Assembly (NCBI GenBank): GCA_965263335.1
Contig: CBDHHE010000003.1
Coordinates: 186,001-250,000 of the forward strand
DNA from: Thermohalobaculum sp965263335
GTDB lineage: Bacteria > Pseudomonadota > Alphaproteobacteria > Rhodobacterales > Rhodobacteraceae
DNA: 64,000 nucleotides
Reading direction: 5' to 3'
A program made the position numbers and the translations under genes. Shown here in pieces: positions 18,429 to 27,498 of the stretch. The first letter of the stretch is position 1, and the number at the start of each line of letters is the position of its first letter. The notes under the pieces were generated by a model. The model was not told the DNA's origin. It did no database searches and saw only the letters and a program-made list of their open reading frames with translations.

Positions 18429-19868
18429 TCAGCAGCCGGCGTTGTTGCCGGCGACCACCGACGAACCCGTCCAGCTCGATTGGCCGGCCAGGAATGCGTC
18501 GATCGCGGTGGTGCAAAGCTGCGGGTTGTTCTCGATGCGGATGGTGCCCCCACCGATGATCTGAAGGCCGGCGCTCGAGAACGACGTGGCTTGGGTGTTG
18601 AGCAAGGTCAGGCCCGTAGCGTTAACGCTGCTGCCGCCGATGTCGAAATTTCGAATGACGCCGTTCAGGTTGCTTAGGGTCCACATGCCGCCGACGGAGA
18701 GCAGCGCCGGCAGAGCGCGCCCGCTCCCCGCGAAGCTGACCGTACCGCCGCCGACTCGCGTGATCGTGAGGTCGGCGCCGACAGACTGCAGGCTTTGCAG
18801 CGTGTTGGCTGCCATGTTGCTCGCTGAAAGGTTCAGAGCGCCGTCGACGGTTGTCAGCGTGGCCAGCAGGGCGGTCGGCTGCGGGTTGCCGATGTCCAGA
18901 TTGACGCTCCCCTGGACCCGGTCCAGGCCCGTGAGAAAGCCGATGCCGGTAAAATCGTTGCCGGGCCCGTCGACGGTCAGTCCACCGCCGATTTGGGTTA
19001 AGGCGGCGAGCCCCCTGACCGACTTATTGCTGGTGCCGTTAAGGGTGATGTCCACGTCGCCGTCGACGCGGGTCACCGACGCCATCCCCAGATTGAGATC
19101 GAGATAATTATTGGGAGACGCGGTGGCGGACACTTCGATGTCCCCCCGAACGGTGGTGAGTTGAGGGAACGCCCGCTCGTAATTTTCGTCCTGAATGCTG
19201 AAGCCCGGTGTCGGCTTGACCGGGTAGTCGATCTGCAGCCGGCCGACAGTGCGAAGGTTCGGCAGCGCGATGTCTTGGGAGATGCTAGGCGCGATAGTGA
19301 GCGTCCCGGTGACTTCTTCGAGGCACGTCCGGGCGGCGACCTGTGCGGCGGTATTCAGCGTCAGATGGCCGGTGACCCGGGTTTGGGGGCCGGGCGCCGT
19401 AATGCGAATGGTTGGACTATCGGGTGAGGCGCACACCGACACCGTGCTCGGGTTACCGGACGCGCTCAGTTCCTCGATCACGCAATTCTCGGGCATTCGG
19501 CCATCGGGCGTCCGGTTATCGAAGGAGAACGCGTTGATGGTCGAGCCCTCGAGGCGTACGCGAAGATAGGCGGCGTAGTCGCAGCCTTCCACGACCCAAG
19601 CCGTCGACGGAACCTGAATGAATCCCGAAAATGGATAGTAGACGCCGTTGCTGATCGGGATGCCGCTTCGTTCGGCGGTGAGCGTGCGAACGACTGTCCA
19701 CGGCCCGGACGGGCTGCTGCCGACCACCACGTCAAAACGGGTGCCCGCGCTGGGGCCGTAGCCCGAAACGAAGACCGAGCTCGCGGTAGACCGGTAACGC
19801 GTTTCATTCCTGGGGTTGAAGACGCAGGCCGTCGTGAGCGCGACGGTCAAGATGAGAAGCCTCCGCAT
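18429..19868 (-). CDS. predicted lipoprotein with receptor-L-domain-like repeats
   Basis: 479 residues from MRRLLILTVALTTACVF, whose lipobox TTAC puts the acylated Cys at about 15. The longer upstream frame is rejected because this signal peptide sits inside it. About residues 165-450 contain repeats of about 22-25 residues of the form xVxGdlxIxxN/S..L..L..Lx.VgG, for example RVDGDVDITLNG, QIGGGLTVDG, RVQGSVNLDI and TVDGALNLSA. This is the spacing of receptor L domains or a right-handed beta helix. The tail ends NPQLCTTAIDAFLAGQ, a typical final L-repeat. Probably a surface or periplasmic adhesin/receptor. It ends 42 bp from the toxin-like gene, convergently. Confidence 0.7.
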   Translation of the reverse strand: MRRLLILTVALTTACVFNPRNETRYRSTASSVFVSGYGPSAGTRFDVVVGSSPSGPWTVVRTLTAERSGIPISNGVYYPFSGFIQVPSTAWVVEGCDYAAYLRVRLEGSTINAFSFDNRTPDGRMPENCVIEELSASGNPSTVSVCASPDSPTIRITAPGPQTRVTGHLTLNTAAQVAARTCLEEVTGTLTIAPSISQDIALPNLRTVGRLQIDYPVKPTPGFSIQDENYERAFPQLTTVRGDIEVSATASPNNYLDLNLGMASVTRVDGDVDITLNGTSNKSVRGLAALTQIGGGLTVDGPGNDFTGIGFLTGLDRVQGSVNLDIGNPQPTALLATLTTVDGALNLSASNMAANTLQSLQSVGADLTITRVGGGTVSFAGSGRALPALLSVGGMWTLSNLNGVIRNFDIGGSSVNATGLTLLNTQATSFSSAGLQIIGGGTIRIENNPQLCTTAIDAFLAGQSSWTGSSVVAGNNAGC

Positions 19869-19944
19869 CAAGCTTGAGTGCGGGTCACCACAAGGGTGTG
19901 ACCCGACAGGCGTGTCCGTTCGCTCAATCGAGAGGAGGAGTGGT

Positions 19945-21192
19945 ATGACCAAGGTTGTGTTTGCGGACCTCGAACAAGTCGACGTCATCTACGTGGGTGA
20001 AGACGGACGCAAGATCGGGTTGCAGACCGACCACCGGCCGCGGGATGCGCTCGAGGCGGACGTCGACCGCACAATGGTCTTCGCTCTGTCGCGGGTGCTG
20101 ACACCCCGCAACGCGGATCTCGGTCTAGTAGGCATGGAGTACGGCTTCTTCGAGACGCCGCCCGACGAAGTGCGGCGGGCGCTGGAGGCGGCCGACTGTC
20201 GCATCCGCGTCGACGACGAAATCCTGTCGCCCGAGCAGGCGCCAGACGATGCGCTCGTCGACGAGCTTGCGGGACAAGCGCTCGAGGCGCTCGGGCGATC
20301 GGTGCTCCAGCGCCACGGCCAGGCGGTAACCCGGGAAGGCCTGGAGCAACTCGAAGCGGCGCTGATCACGGACCGCGAGACGTTCGGCGACTGGCCGGCC
20401 GAGCAGAGGTACACCGCGCTGCTCGAGTTGGGCGCTGCGGCGGGGGTCGTGATTCGCGCGCTCAACGACGGTCATTGGGTCCGCGACCATCACTTCGGGT
20501 CGGTCTTTCCGTTCACCCTCGAGTGTGAGGACGCGCGCTCTAATCTCTTTGGCCGCGCCCTGCGCTACTACGAGGAGTCACCGGAGGACGGGCCGTCAGT
20601 CCTTCTCGACAGCGTGACCGAAGGCCCCCAAGATGGGCCGATCATTCCTGTGCTGCGTCGTCCCGGCGTGGGCGTGCAGGTCGACGTGCCGCTGTTTAGT
20701 CGGCCGTTGGTGTCGACGGATGACGAAGACATTCCACACATTTACCTCGTGCAGGATCGACCGGCGTCGGTCGCGTATCTGTCCCACGAAACCCAGGCCG
20801 ATTTCGACGCGCTGCTCGACGTGTCGATGCGTCACATCGAGCAACTGAACCTGACGCCGGAACGGGTCGACGGTCAGCTGCCGATGTTCGTGCTCGACGG
20901 CCACTTCTTCGCCTCGTCGAAGATCTTGGACCAGCGCTTCTTATTGGGCTTATCGGAAAGCCTGGGTAGCGACGGGTTGATGGTCGCCGTCCCCGGTCAG
21001 CAGCTGGCGTTGATCGCGGCTATGCCCGCGCAGCCGGAGTTGATCGTCGGCTTCGCGCGGCTGGTGGAAGAAGCGTACGAGGACGTGAAGCAAAGCCTTC
21101 GTCTGAGTCCTCACGTGTTTGTGGCGACGCCGACCAAAGGGGTGCACGGCATCGTGCGGTTTCAGGACAGCCCGGATGGACCGCCGAACTGA
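19945..21192 (+). CDS. DUF1444 (YtpQ)-like protein, tentative
   Basis: 415 residues starting MTKVVFADLEQVDVIYVGED, chosen because AGGAGG lies six bases upstream. No signal peptide. The C-terminal 200 residues (PHIYLVQDRPASVAYLS, MFVLDGHFFASSKIL, LMVAVPGQQLALIAA) are arranged like DUF1444/YtpQ proteins, whose function is unknown; I am not certain of this. The N-terminal half does not resemble anything I know. Divergent from the L-domain lipoprotein across 76 bp. Confidence 0.55.
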   Translation: MTKVVFADLEQVDVIYVGEDGRKIGLQTDHRPRDALEADVDRTMVFALSRVLTPRNADLGLVGMEYGFFETPPDEVRRALEAADCRIRVDDEILSPEQAPDDALVDELAGQALEALGRSVLQRHGQAVTREGLEQLEAALITDRETFGDWPAEQRYTALLELGAAAGVVIRALNDGHWVRDHHFGSVFPFTLECEDARSNLFGRALRYYEESPEDGPSVLLDSVTEGPQDGPIIPVLRRPGVGVQVDVPLFSRPLVSTDDEDIPHIYLVQDRPASVAYLSHETQADFDALLDVSMRHIEQLNLTPERVDGQLPMFVLDGHFFASSKILDQRFLLGLSESLGSDGLMVAVPGQQLALIAAMPAQPELIVGFARLVEEAYEDVKQSLRLSPHVFVATPTKGVHGIVRFQDSPDGPPN

Positions 21193-21343
21193 GGCCGCCC
21201 ACGGGTCGTCGATCCCGAGGCCGACGACAGTATCAACCATTGGGGGGGCGGCCGTGCGGCGTATGGCGCACGCCGTTCACGGGCGGCGATTCCGCGCACG
21301 GACGGTCAAATGTCGCGTCGACGGGTCGGTTTGAATCCCCACT

Positions 21344-21715
21344 ATGGATGAAAAAACAACGTGGTTGGCCTACGCAGAATCTTGGAAGGTGAGTTCGGCC
21401 GAAGAAAAGCGGGCGCTGTATGAACAGGCGCTCATGCCGGATTGCGTGTACCGGGATCCGTTGATGGAAGCGCGTGGTTGGGACGCGCTGCTCGCGTACA
21501 TGCAAGACTTTCATCGTCAGATTCCAGGCGGGCACTTTGTGACGACCGAATTTCGCGCCCACCACGGCCGCTGTTTGGCCCAATGGCAGATGCGGGACGG
21601 CGCGGGCGAAGTCCACGGTGTCGGGACGAGCTACGGAGAATTCGACCCCAGCGGTCGCCTTCGCAGCATGACCGGTTTCTTCGAAGTGCCGGCGCCTTCG
21701 GGCGATAGCCCATGA
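21344..21715 (+). CDS. SnoaL/NTF2-like small protein
   Basis: 123 residues with the NTF2-like pattern: helical start, CVYRDPLMEARGWDALLAYM, FRAHHGRCLAQWQM, GVGTSYGEFDPSGRLRSMTGFFE. Such proteins bind or isomerise small hydrophobic molecules in a cone-shaped pocket. Its stop overlaps the start of the AraC-type regulator by ATGA (21712-21715), so the two are translationally coupled. The regulator may therefore respond to a ligand this protein binds or converts. Confidence 0.75.
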   Translation: MDEKTTWLAYAESWKVSSAEEKRALYEQALMPDCVYRDPLMEARGWDALLAYMQDFHRQIPGGHFVTTEFRAHHGRCLAQWQMRDGAGEVHGVGTSYGEFDPSGRLRSMTGFFEVPAPSGDSP

Positions 21716-22584
21716 ACTATCTCCGCCAGGTCCAAAAGGGCGTCGACTATGTCGAGGCCCATCTGCAGGAAGACTTGAACCTGGCGGACGTCTCTCGCGC
21801 AGCGGGGGTCAGTCATTGGCACTTTCAACGGATGTTCAAAGCGCTGACCGGCGAGACGCTGGGGACGTACGTTCGATCTCGGCGTCTCGCCCACGCGAGA
21901 CTAGCGCTGCTCAACAGCGAACGACCGGTGCTCGATATCGCGCTCGAGGCCGGGTTCGAATCGCAGGCTGCGTTTACCCGTGCATTCAAGCGAGCCTTCG
22001 GTATGCCGCCCGCCCGATACCGCGGCTTGGGCGGCAGCCGCGTCCACCTCAACAAGATTCGTATCGACGAAGGGTACCTTCGAAACTTGGCCCAAGGCGT
22101 ATCGCTGGAGCCGCAGATTCAGCAGCTGGACGTTCGGCACATGGTGGGGCTGGCGACGACGTTCTTCAGCGTGGACAGCGAGCGGAACAACATCGGCGCG
22201 AAGCTGCCGCCCCTGTGGGACGCGTTCATGCCTCGCCTGGACGAAGTCGAGGGCGCGCGGCCGGGCATCTGCTTTGGCGTGGTTCGTCAGAGCGCCCCGG
22301 ATGCGGAGCTGCTCGAATACACGGCCGCAATCGAAGTGCCGCAGCGCCCCGCCTGCGTTCCCGACGGCATGGTGCACGTCGAGGTGCCCGCGGCGTCGTA
22401 CGCATTCTTCACCCACGTGGGCGACCCGCAGCGCATCGACGAGACGGTGAGCTACGTCTATTCATCGTGGCTGCTGCGTTCCGGCCGTCGACACACGTAC
22501 GGCCCGGACTTGGAAGTGTACGACGAGCGATGGGTGGCCGGCTCGGAGGACTCTGTCATGGGCTACGGCGTTCCGGTGCTCTAG
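21712..22584 (+). CDS. AraC-family regulator with GyrI-like ligand domain
   Basis: 290 residues. Residues about 5-105 are a two-helix-turn-helix AraC DNA-binding domain (LADVSRAAGVSHWHFQRMFK; VLDIALEAGFESQAAFTRAF), placed N-terminally as in SoxS/Rob/MarA relatives. Residues about 135-290 are a GyrI-like effector-binding domain (VRHMVGLATTF, ARPGICFGV, YAFFTHVG, WLLRSGRRHTYGPDLEVYDE). This Rob-like order suits a regulator of drug or stress response. It is coupled to the upstream SnoaL-like gene. A 25-bp tandem array begins two bases after its stop. Confidence 0.9.
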   Translation: MNYLRQVQKGVDYVEAHLQEDLNLADVSRAAGVSHWHFQRMFKALTGETLGTYVRSRRLAHARLALLNSERPVLDIALEAGFESQAAFTRAFKRAFGMPPARYRGLGGSRVHLNKIRIDEGYLRNLAQGVSLEPQIQQLDVRHMVGLATTFFSVDSERNNIGAKLPPLWDAFMPRLDEVEGARPGICFGVVRQSAPDAELLEYTAAIEVPQRPACVPDGMVHVEVPAASYAFFTHVGDPQRIDETVSYVYSSWLLRSGRRHTYGPDLEVYDERWVAGSEDSVMGYGVPVL

Positions 22585-22586
22585 GC

Positions 22587-22755
22587 CGTCGCGGCCGGTC
22601 AGGTGCCATGCCGTAGCGGCCGGTCAGGTGCCATGCCGTGGCGGCCGGTCAGGTGCCATGCCGTCGCGGCCGGTCAGGTGCCATGCCGTGGCGGCCGGTC
22701 AGGTGCCATGCCGTAGCGGCCGGTCAGGTGCCATGCCGTCGCGGCCGGTCAGGTG
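22587..22755. repeat. 25-bp tandem repeat array, 7 copies, between convergent stops
   Basis: Seven near-identical 25-bp units, core gcggccggtcaggtgccatg, starting at 22591 and spaced exactly 25 bp. They fill essentially the entire gap between the TAG of the AraC gene (22582-22584) and the TAG of the DUF368 gene (22756-22758). Units differ at a single base before gcggcc, in the order c, a, g, c, g, a, c. No other terminator is visible between the genes. Both edges carry a ggtgc-ctagg-like sequence, so the array seems to merge with both gene ends. Confidence 0.95.
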
Positions 22756-23769
22756 CTAGGCCGCGTCCTTGTCCCGGCCGAGGCGCGCCACCAAGCTAGT
22801 AACCAGGAAGCCGACGACCACCAGGCCAATCGCGCCGCCGATCTGCATGGTGGTCGGCTCGAAGAACTCGGTCGGATACTTCTCGGGTTTGATTTCGGCG
22901 AGGAGTGTTTCGGTGACTTCGCGGCCTTTGAACATCGAGCCGATGGCCGGGGGCACGCCGCGTTGAAACGGCCACAAGCCCATGACCGCGCCGACGAGCA
23001 GTCCGAGCAAGACGCCCAGCGTCGGCTTTTCGAATCGCTCGAGCAGACGGCCGAGGACATTGGACACCACGACCACGCCCACGACGACGCCAATGCCGAC
23101 CGGGAGGACCACCGACGTGAACGGCCCCATCGCCGCGCCGATGTCGCCGGCCTTGAGGGCTTCTTTGAAAGCGTCGATGCCGCCGAGAATCGGCACGTAC
23201 GCGCCGAGCACCAGCAGCAGATAGCCCCCACTGACGCCAGGCAGGATCATCGCGCTCGCGCCCGCGACGCCCGCGAGGAGCATCATCATAAAGCCGTCGT
23301 TGCTCGCGCTGCCGCCGCCGCCGCGGGCCTGAATGATCGCCAGGACGGCCATGCCGATGAAGCCCACCGCCGCACCAGCCCATACGCCGGTCATCGAAGC
23401 ATCGTCGGCTTTGGCCTTGGCGATCAGATTCCACACTACCGGTACCCCGCCGAGCGTGAGGCCGATGAACAGGCTGTACATGATCCAGCGATGATCGATG
23501 ACCAGCGCCTTGACCGGACCCGCGAGCAGTACGATCGCGGCCCCGGCGCAGGCGACGACCGTGCCTAAAACCAGTAGCGAGGAGAGGCGGAACCTCAGCC
23601 GGGTGAAGTCAGCGATCGCCTGGATGAACCGCGGATAGACGCCAGCCGCGAGGAGCATCGTGCCGCCGCTAATGCCGGGCACGAGGTTGGCGAGGCCCAT
23701 CATCACGCCGCCGATGGCGCTTCGAATGGCAAGCAGAGGAGAGGCGGAGTCGGCCGCGGTATCCGTCAC
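22756..23769 (-). CDS. DUF368-family (PopT-like) membrane transporter
   Basis: 337 residues with about nine hydrophobic helices. The two family signatures are present: GLANLVPGISGGTML near the N-terminus and ASAMILPGVSGGYLLLVLGA in the second half, reflecting the inverted repeat. DUF368 proteins have been linked to recycling of undecaprenyl phosphate across the inner membrane (PopT); that role is transferred from the family, not shown here. The only other envelope-synthesis gene in sight is the distant PBP. Its stop abuts the 25-bp array. Confidence 0.88.
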   Translation of the reverse strand: MTDTAADSASPLLAIRSAIGGVMMGLANLVPGISGGTMLLAAGVYPRFIQAIADFTRLRFRLSSLLVLGTVVACAGAAIVLLAGPVKALVIDHRWIMYSLFIGLTLGGVPVVWNLIAKAKADDASMTGVWAGAAVGFIGMAVLAIIQARGGGGSASNDGFMMMLLAGVAGASAMILPGVSGGYLLLVLGAYVPILGGIDAFKEALKAGDIGAAMGPFTSVVLPVGIGVVVGVVVVSNVLGRLLERFEKPTLGVLLGLLVGAVMGLWPFQRGVPPAIGSMFKGREVTETLLAEIKPEKYPTEFFEPTTMQIGGAIGLVVVGFLVTSLVARLGRDKDAA

Positions 23770-23852
23770 GCCGGCCTTCTAGACCAAAGCGGCGCTTCGG
23801 CCAAGCAAAGGGCACCGGGTGCCTCGCTTCGGGGGGGCGCCAAGGCTGATCG

Positions 23853-23886
23853 CGGACCGCGACGATGTCGAATCGACGGCGGTCCG
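23853..23886. other. 8-bp-stem inverted repeat
   Basis: CGGACCGC and GCGGTCCG are perfectly complementary around an 18-base loop. They lie between the small gene ending at 23912 and the DUF368 gene. Without a T-tract it is a weak terminator candidate; an operator for the DUF368 gene is equally possible. Confidence 0.3.
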
Positions 23887-23911
23887 GCCGGGTCAGGGCG
23901 CGAGCCGCGGG

Positions 23912-24187
23912 TCAGGCGGGGTTGAAGGACGAGCGGGTGTTTTTCTCGGACGGCGTGCTCGAGAAGCGAAACCGCGGGATGGGCAGAAGCGACCACAACC
24001 AGGACGTGAGCGTCGGTACGCGGTCATCGCGAACGAGGGCGGGCATCGCGATCTTCCGGGCCAGCTTCGTGCGCATGTTCTCGGGCGGTGCGTAAGCGCC
24101 GTAGTCCAGCAGGAGTTTGTACATGTAATCGTACTCTTCCTGCGAGAGCACCAGCACGACCTCGTTTTGATCTTTCCCGGTTATCAT
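23912..24187 (-). CDS. small hypothetical protein
   Basis: 91 residues from MITGKDQNEVVLVLSQEEYD. AAGGA seven bases upstream of this ATG favours it over a longer start. The N-terminal 55 residues, including YDYMYKLLLDYGAYAPPENM, look like a real compact domain; the C-terminal third is less protein-like. No family recognised. It stands alone, with about 130 bp to the terminator of the protease gene upstream. Confidence 0.5.
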   Translation of the reverse strand: MITGKDQNEVVLVLSQEEYDYMYKLLLDYGAYAPPENMRTKLARKIAMPALVRDDRVPTLTSWLWSLLPIPRFRFSSTPSEKNTRSSFNPA

Positions 24188-24315
24188 TGCGGTGTCCTTC
24201 TTATCGTCTATCGTCAGGCAGCCCGACTTCGCCAGCATTGGTGCATTGAACCGAAGCTGTCGACTCCCAAATCATCGATCCGATGTGAGCTCGCTCGCCA
24301 TGAGGACGGTACTTC

Positions 24316-24357
24316 AAAAAAATACGGCACCGTCTCCTTAGGAGACATCTTACCGTG
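24316..24357 (-). terminator. intrinsic terminator of the hsp33-protease operon
   Basis: On the minus strand, just after the stop at 24364, an ACGG...CCGT outer stem encloses GTCTCC-taa-GGAGAC (6-bp perfect stem) and is followed by a run of seven T. This is the clearest Rho-independent terminator in the window. Confidence 0.8.
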
Positions 24358-24363
24358 ATGCAG

Positions 24364-27300
24364 CTAGAACGTCGAGCCAAGCTGAAAGTACAAACCAGGC
24401 TCGTCAAACACGCTTGACAGCGATTTGGGGCGAACAACCGGAGCCGCGTATCCCAGTCGCAACGTAAGGGGTAGGCCGTACGTCAACAGGATGTCCGCCC
24501 GAAGCTCCGCACCGACGCCGACCGCAAGTTCGTCGAAGAATGTCTCAAACGCTCGGGTATTCAGCTTATCAAAAACCCGTCCGTAGTCCACGAACGCCGC
24601 CGCGTGGACCACCCGGAAGGTGATAGGCCACGTGCCCAATCCCCGGTCGATGCGAAAGAGCGGGGCGCGGTATTCAACGCTGCCCGAGAGCACCGCGGTT
24701 CCCTGAAGCGCCGACGTCGAAAAGCCGCGGAGCCCGAAGAAGTTCTCGGTCGTCGTAGTCAGCGCGCTACTCCCAGCGACCCCGCCGAGCCGGAAATTTT
24801 CCGCGAGGTCGGGACCGATGCCGAACCCGATCGCCAGCCGGCTCGCGAGCACATGGTTGCGCAAGTACCGGTGGGTCCACGGCAAGTCCAAGTAGTAGCG
24901 CGCCTGGCCCGTAAGGAGGAGTTGTTCGTACTCGCTGCCCAAACCTTTAGAAAGACCGGAAAGCGCAAGCGAGACCGTGGGCCCACGTTCGAGCGAAATC
25001 GAATATGGAAACGACCGAACGTTTTGATACGCGTAGCCAAGGGTGACCCGCGCGAAACGCCCATTGCGAGGCAACGCCGGGCGAAAGGTCCCGTCGGGCA
25101 GGTCATCGAGGGCAGCGCGATGTTCAAACCGGTACGCGATCGAGAGCACGTGGCGCTGCTTGATCGGCAAGATAATCGATAGCTGTGCGGAAAGTCGGCG
25201 CTCGATGTACCGGCCTTCCTCATCGCCATAACAAAACCTTTGGCCGTCGACATCGATCGGCACATCGCCCAGTGGGCAGTCCGAAGCAGGGTCGGTTTCG
25301 ATGAATAGCGTGTCGATGAACGTGACCGCGTTGGCCGCCCCGATCAGGCTGAAGGTCGGTTCGAGCACGTCGAGGTTGTAGCCGACGACGCCCCCGAAGA
25401 AATTGGTGAGCGTGCCGTACGTGGCGTTGATGAAGTAGGAGTGCGTCCCGCGCGCGTCGCGGCCGAAGTGCAGCAGCGACCCGAACACCTCGCGCTCATT
25501 GGCGCCGAGGGACGGAAAGAGATTCCAGTTGTCCTGAAACGGCAGCAGGGTGTCGAGCGGGTCGTAGTCGCCGAGCGACCAGGCCTCGGGCAGGTCGTCG
25601 GGCAAGGGGGCTTGCCGGTATCGCGCGGCGGGCGGAATGATCGGGGCGCCAGGATGTTTGGGCGGCCAGTCTCGGGCGACGTCGTCGACATCGACGGGGG
25701 CGGCGAGGGTGCGATCGACGGGGAGCCCCGCCTCGGGTCGAAAGGGGAGGGTGTAGACGTCGAAGCCGTCCGCCGAATAGCCGCGAAACACGATCGTGCG
25801 GCCGTCGGGCGAAATCGATGGTTGGAAGCCGCCGGTGACGAGATTGGTGAGCTGACGGAGCATCCCCGTCGCGACCTCGTAGGCGTACAGGTTGTAGATG
25901 CCCGTTCGATCCGAGGAAAAGACCAGCCATCGCCCGTCGGCCGACCACGTCGGATCTGTGTCCTGCGCGCGGTCGCGGGTGACTTCGGCGAGCAACTGGC
26001 CCTTGAGGTCATAGATGACCACGTCCCGCCGGCCGCCCGCAAATCGGCCGACGGCCACGCGCTGCCCGTCCGGTGAAAACCGCGGTCCCGCCAGCTGAAC
26101 GTCAGGTTCGGCGGCGACCAGAACCTTAGGCTTTATGCGCGTACCGTCGGCGTTGAGTTTCGCCAGCAGGAGGCGATTGGCGCCGTAGGGACTTTGCACG
26201 CAAACCAGCCACCGACCGTCAGGCGAGATATCCGGGTCGCGAAGCCGTAAGGAGCCGCTCGTTGCCTTGAACGACGGATCGGCGTCTTTCGCGAGCTCGA
26301 CCTTCTGCACTTCGTCGGCTTCGAGGTCGTAGCGAAACAGGCTGTTGTGAAAGTAGAACCGCTGGTTGATCTCGGTCTGCTGGTAATAGAAGGCGCTGCC
26401 GTCGGGCGTGAACGCGATCGCCTGACTGAGCGTGTCGTTGACCAGCACCTCGTCGTCGTCACCGTCGATGGTCATCCGACGGACCCGCGGCCCGTCATAC
26501 GGCGAGCGCGTCGAGTAGATGATGTGGCGGCCGTCCGGGGTTACGCGCGGGCCCACCGATTGGCCGCCGTGGCGGGTCAAGCGTGCCGGCGTGCTGATGG
26601 CGATCGTGGCGGTCGCGACTTGCCGCGCCACGCGCTGGGCGTCGGCTTTGACGTCGGCTTCGAACGCGAGCCACAGCGATTCCATCCCTTCGCCGAATGC
26701 GAGCTTGGCGGGCAGGTACGTGATGAACGGAACCGGATTCGCCGCGTAATACCGGTGATAGTCCAGCAGCTTGTCCTCGCCATATTTTTCCGCCAGCCAC
26801 AGGTGAAAGCGTCCGCCAAAAAAGTAAGGGGCGTTGCCGAACGGCCACCGAGGAAAGGCCCGGTACGCCTGATCGATCGGCAAGAACCGGTCCTCGAGGG
26901 CTGCTGTGCGCAACACCATATCGACGAACGTGCTGCGCCCGCGCCCCGCGCCGCTCGACACGGTCTCTTCATAAACGGCCAGACCCTCGGTCACCCAACC
27001 TGGATTGTAGTTGTTCAGCGCGACGTACTTTCCAAAGACAAGGCGTCCGAGCCACGTGATGCCGTACGCCATGTCGAGATGGAAGACGTGCGCCATCTCG
27101 TGAATCAGCACGGCGGCGAGCCAGTCGTCGTACTCTTCGAGCCCGCTTACCCGGGTCGGCGCTACGACGAACAAGGTGATGACTTTGTTCGGTACGACGG
27201 TGGCGCTGCCGTTCGCGAGATCGCTTTGGTCGTTCAGAACGATCGTGATGCGGCCGCGCGGTTCCCATCGATACCGCTCTGCGAAATACGGCCAGGCGTC

Positions 27301-27498
27301 TTCGGCAAGCCGCGCCGTACGCAGCGCGATTTCGCCAAACCCGTTCGGGAACGTGACGTAGAAGTGCGGAGTCGTCAGCGTCCGGTAAGGGACGTCCGGA
27401 TCGTAGGGGCCCGCCGCCTCGGCGCGCCCGGCGATGATGGTAGCGGTGGCGACGGCGACGAAGAACGCCGACAAAATCCACCGGATCGCGCGATTCAT
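24364..27498 (-). CDS. fusion of MA-type metalloprotease, TolB-like propeller and outer-membrane beta-barrel
   Basis: 1044 residues. A signal peptide (about 1-28) is followed by a gluzincin peptidase domain (about 40-290) with HEMAH at 133-137 and the third ligand in WVTEGLAVYEE (Glu171). Residues about 310-650 are TolB/PD40 propeller repeats (SPDGRWLV, FSPDGQRVAVG, WSADGRWLVFSSD, SPDGRTIVFRG). About 720-1044 is an Omp85/BamA-like barrel (FFGLRGFSTSALQG, VEYRAPLF, FVDYGRVFD) ending in Phe, the outer-membrane assembly signal. This suggests a surface or periplasmic peptidase tethered to its own barrel. The ATG overlaps the hsp33 stop (ATGA, 27495-27498). An intrinsic terminator follows the stop. 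Confidence 0.85.
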   Translation of the reverse strand: MNRAIRWILSAFFVAVATATIIAGRAEAAGPYDPDVPYRTLTTPHFYVTFPNGFGEIALRTARLAEDAWPYFAERYRWEPRGRITIVLNDQSDLANGSATVVPNKVITLFVVAPTRVSGLEEYDDWLAAVLIHEMAHVFHLDMAYGITWLGRLVFGKYVALNNYNPGWVTEGLAVYEETVSSGAGRGRSTFVDMVLRTAALEDRFLPIDQAYRAFPRWPFGNAPYFFGGRFHLWLAEKYGEDKLLDYHRYYAANPVPFITYLPAKLAFGEGMESLWLAFEADVKADAQRVARQVATATIAISTPARLTRHGGQSVGPRVTPDGRHIIYSTRSPYDGPRVRRMTIDGDDDEVLVNDTLSQAIAFTPDGSAFYYQQTEINQRFYFHNSLFRYDLEADEVQKVELAKDADPSFKATSGSLRLRDPDISPDGRWLVCVQSPYGANRLLLAKLNADGTRIKPKVLVAAEPDVQLAGPRFSPDGQRVAVGRFAGGRRDVVIYDLKGQLLAEVTRDRAQDTDPTWSADGRWLVFSSDRTGIYNLYAYEVATGMLRQLTNLVTGGFQPSISPDGRTIVFRGYSADGFDVYTLPFRPEAGLPVDRTLAAPVDVDDVARDWPPKHPGAPIIPPAARYRQAPLPDDLPEAWSLGDYDPLDTLLPFQDNWNLFPSLGANEREVFGSLLHFGRDARGTHSYFINATYGTLTNFFGGVVGYNLDVLEPTFSLIGAANAVTFIDTLFIETDPASDCPLGDVPIDVDGQRFCYGDEEGRYIERRLSAQLSIILPIKQRHVLSIAYRFEHRAALDDLPDGTFRPALPRNGRFARVTLGYAYQNVRSFPYSISLERGPTVSLALSGLSKGLGSEYEQLLLTGQARYYLDLPWTHRYLRNHVLASRLAIGFGIGPDLAENFRLGGVAGSSALTTTTENFFGLRGFSTSALQGTAVLSGSVEYRAPLFRIDRGLGTWPITFRVVHAAAFVDYGRVFDKLNTRAFETFFDELAVGVGAELRADILLTYGLPLTLRLGYAAPVVRPKSLSSVFDEPGLYFQLGSTF

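Noticed and set aside
22587..22755. Palindromic order of single-base variants (c,a,g,c,g,a,c) in the 25-bp array
   Set aside because: With seven units and three states this order is easily produced by chance duplication; no function is claimed.
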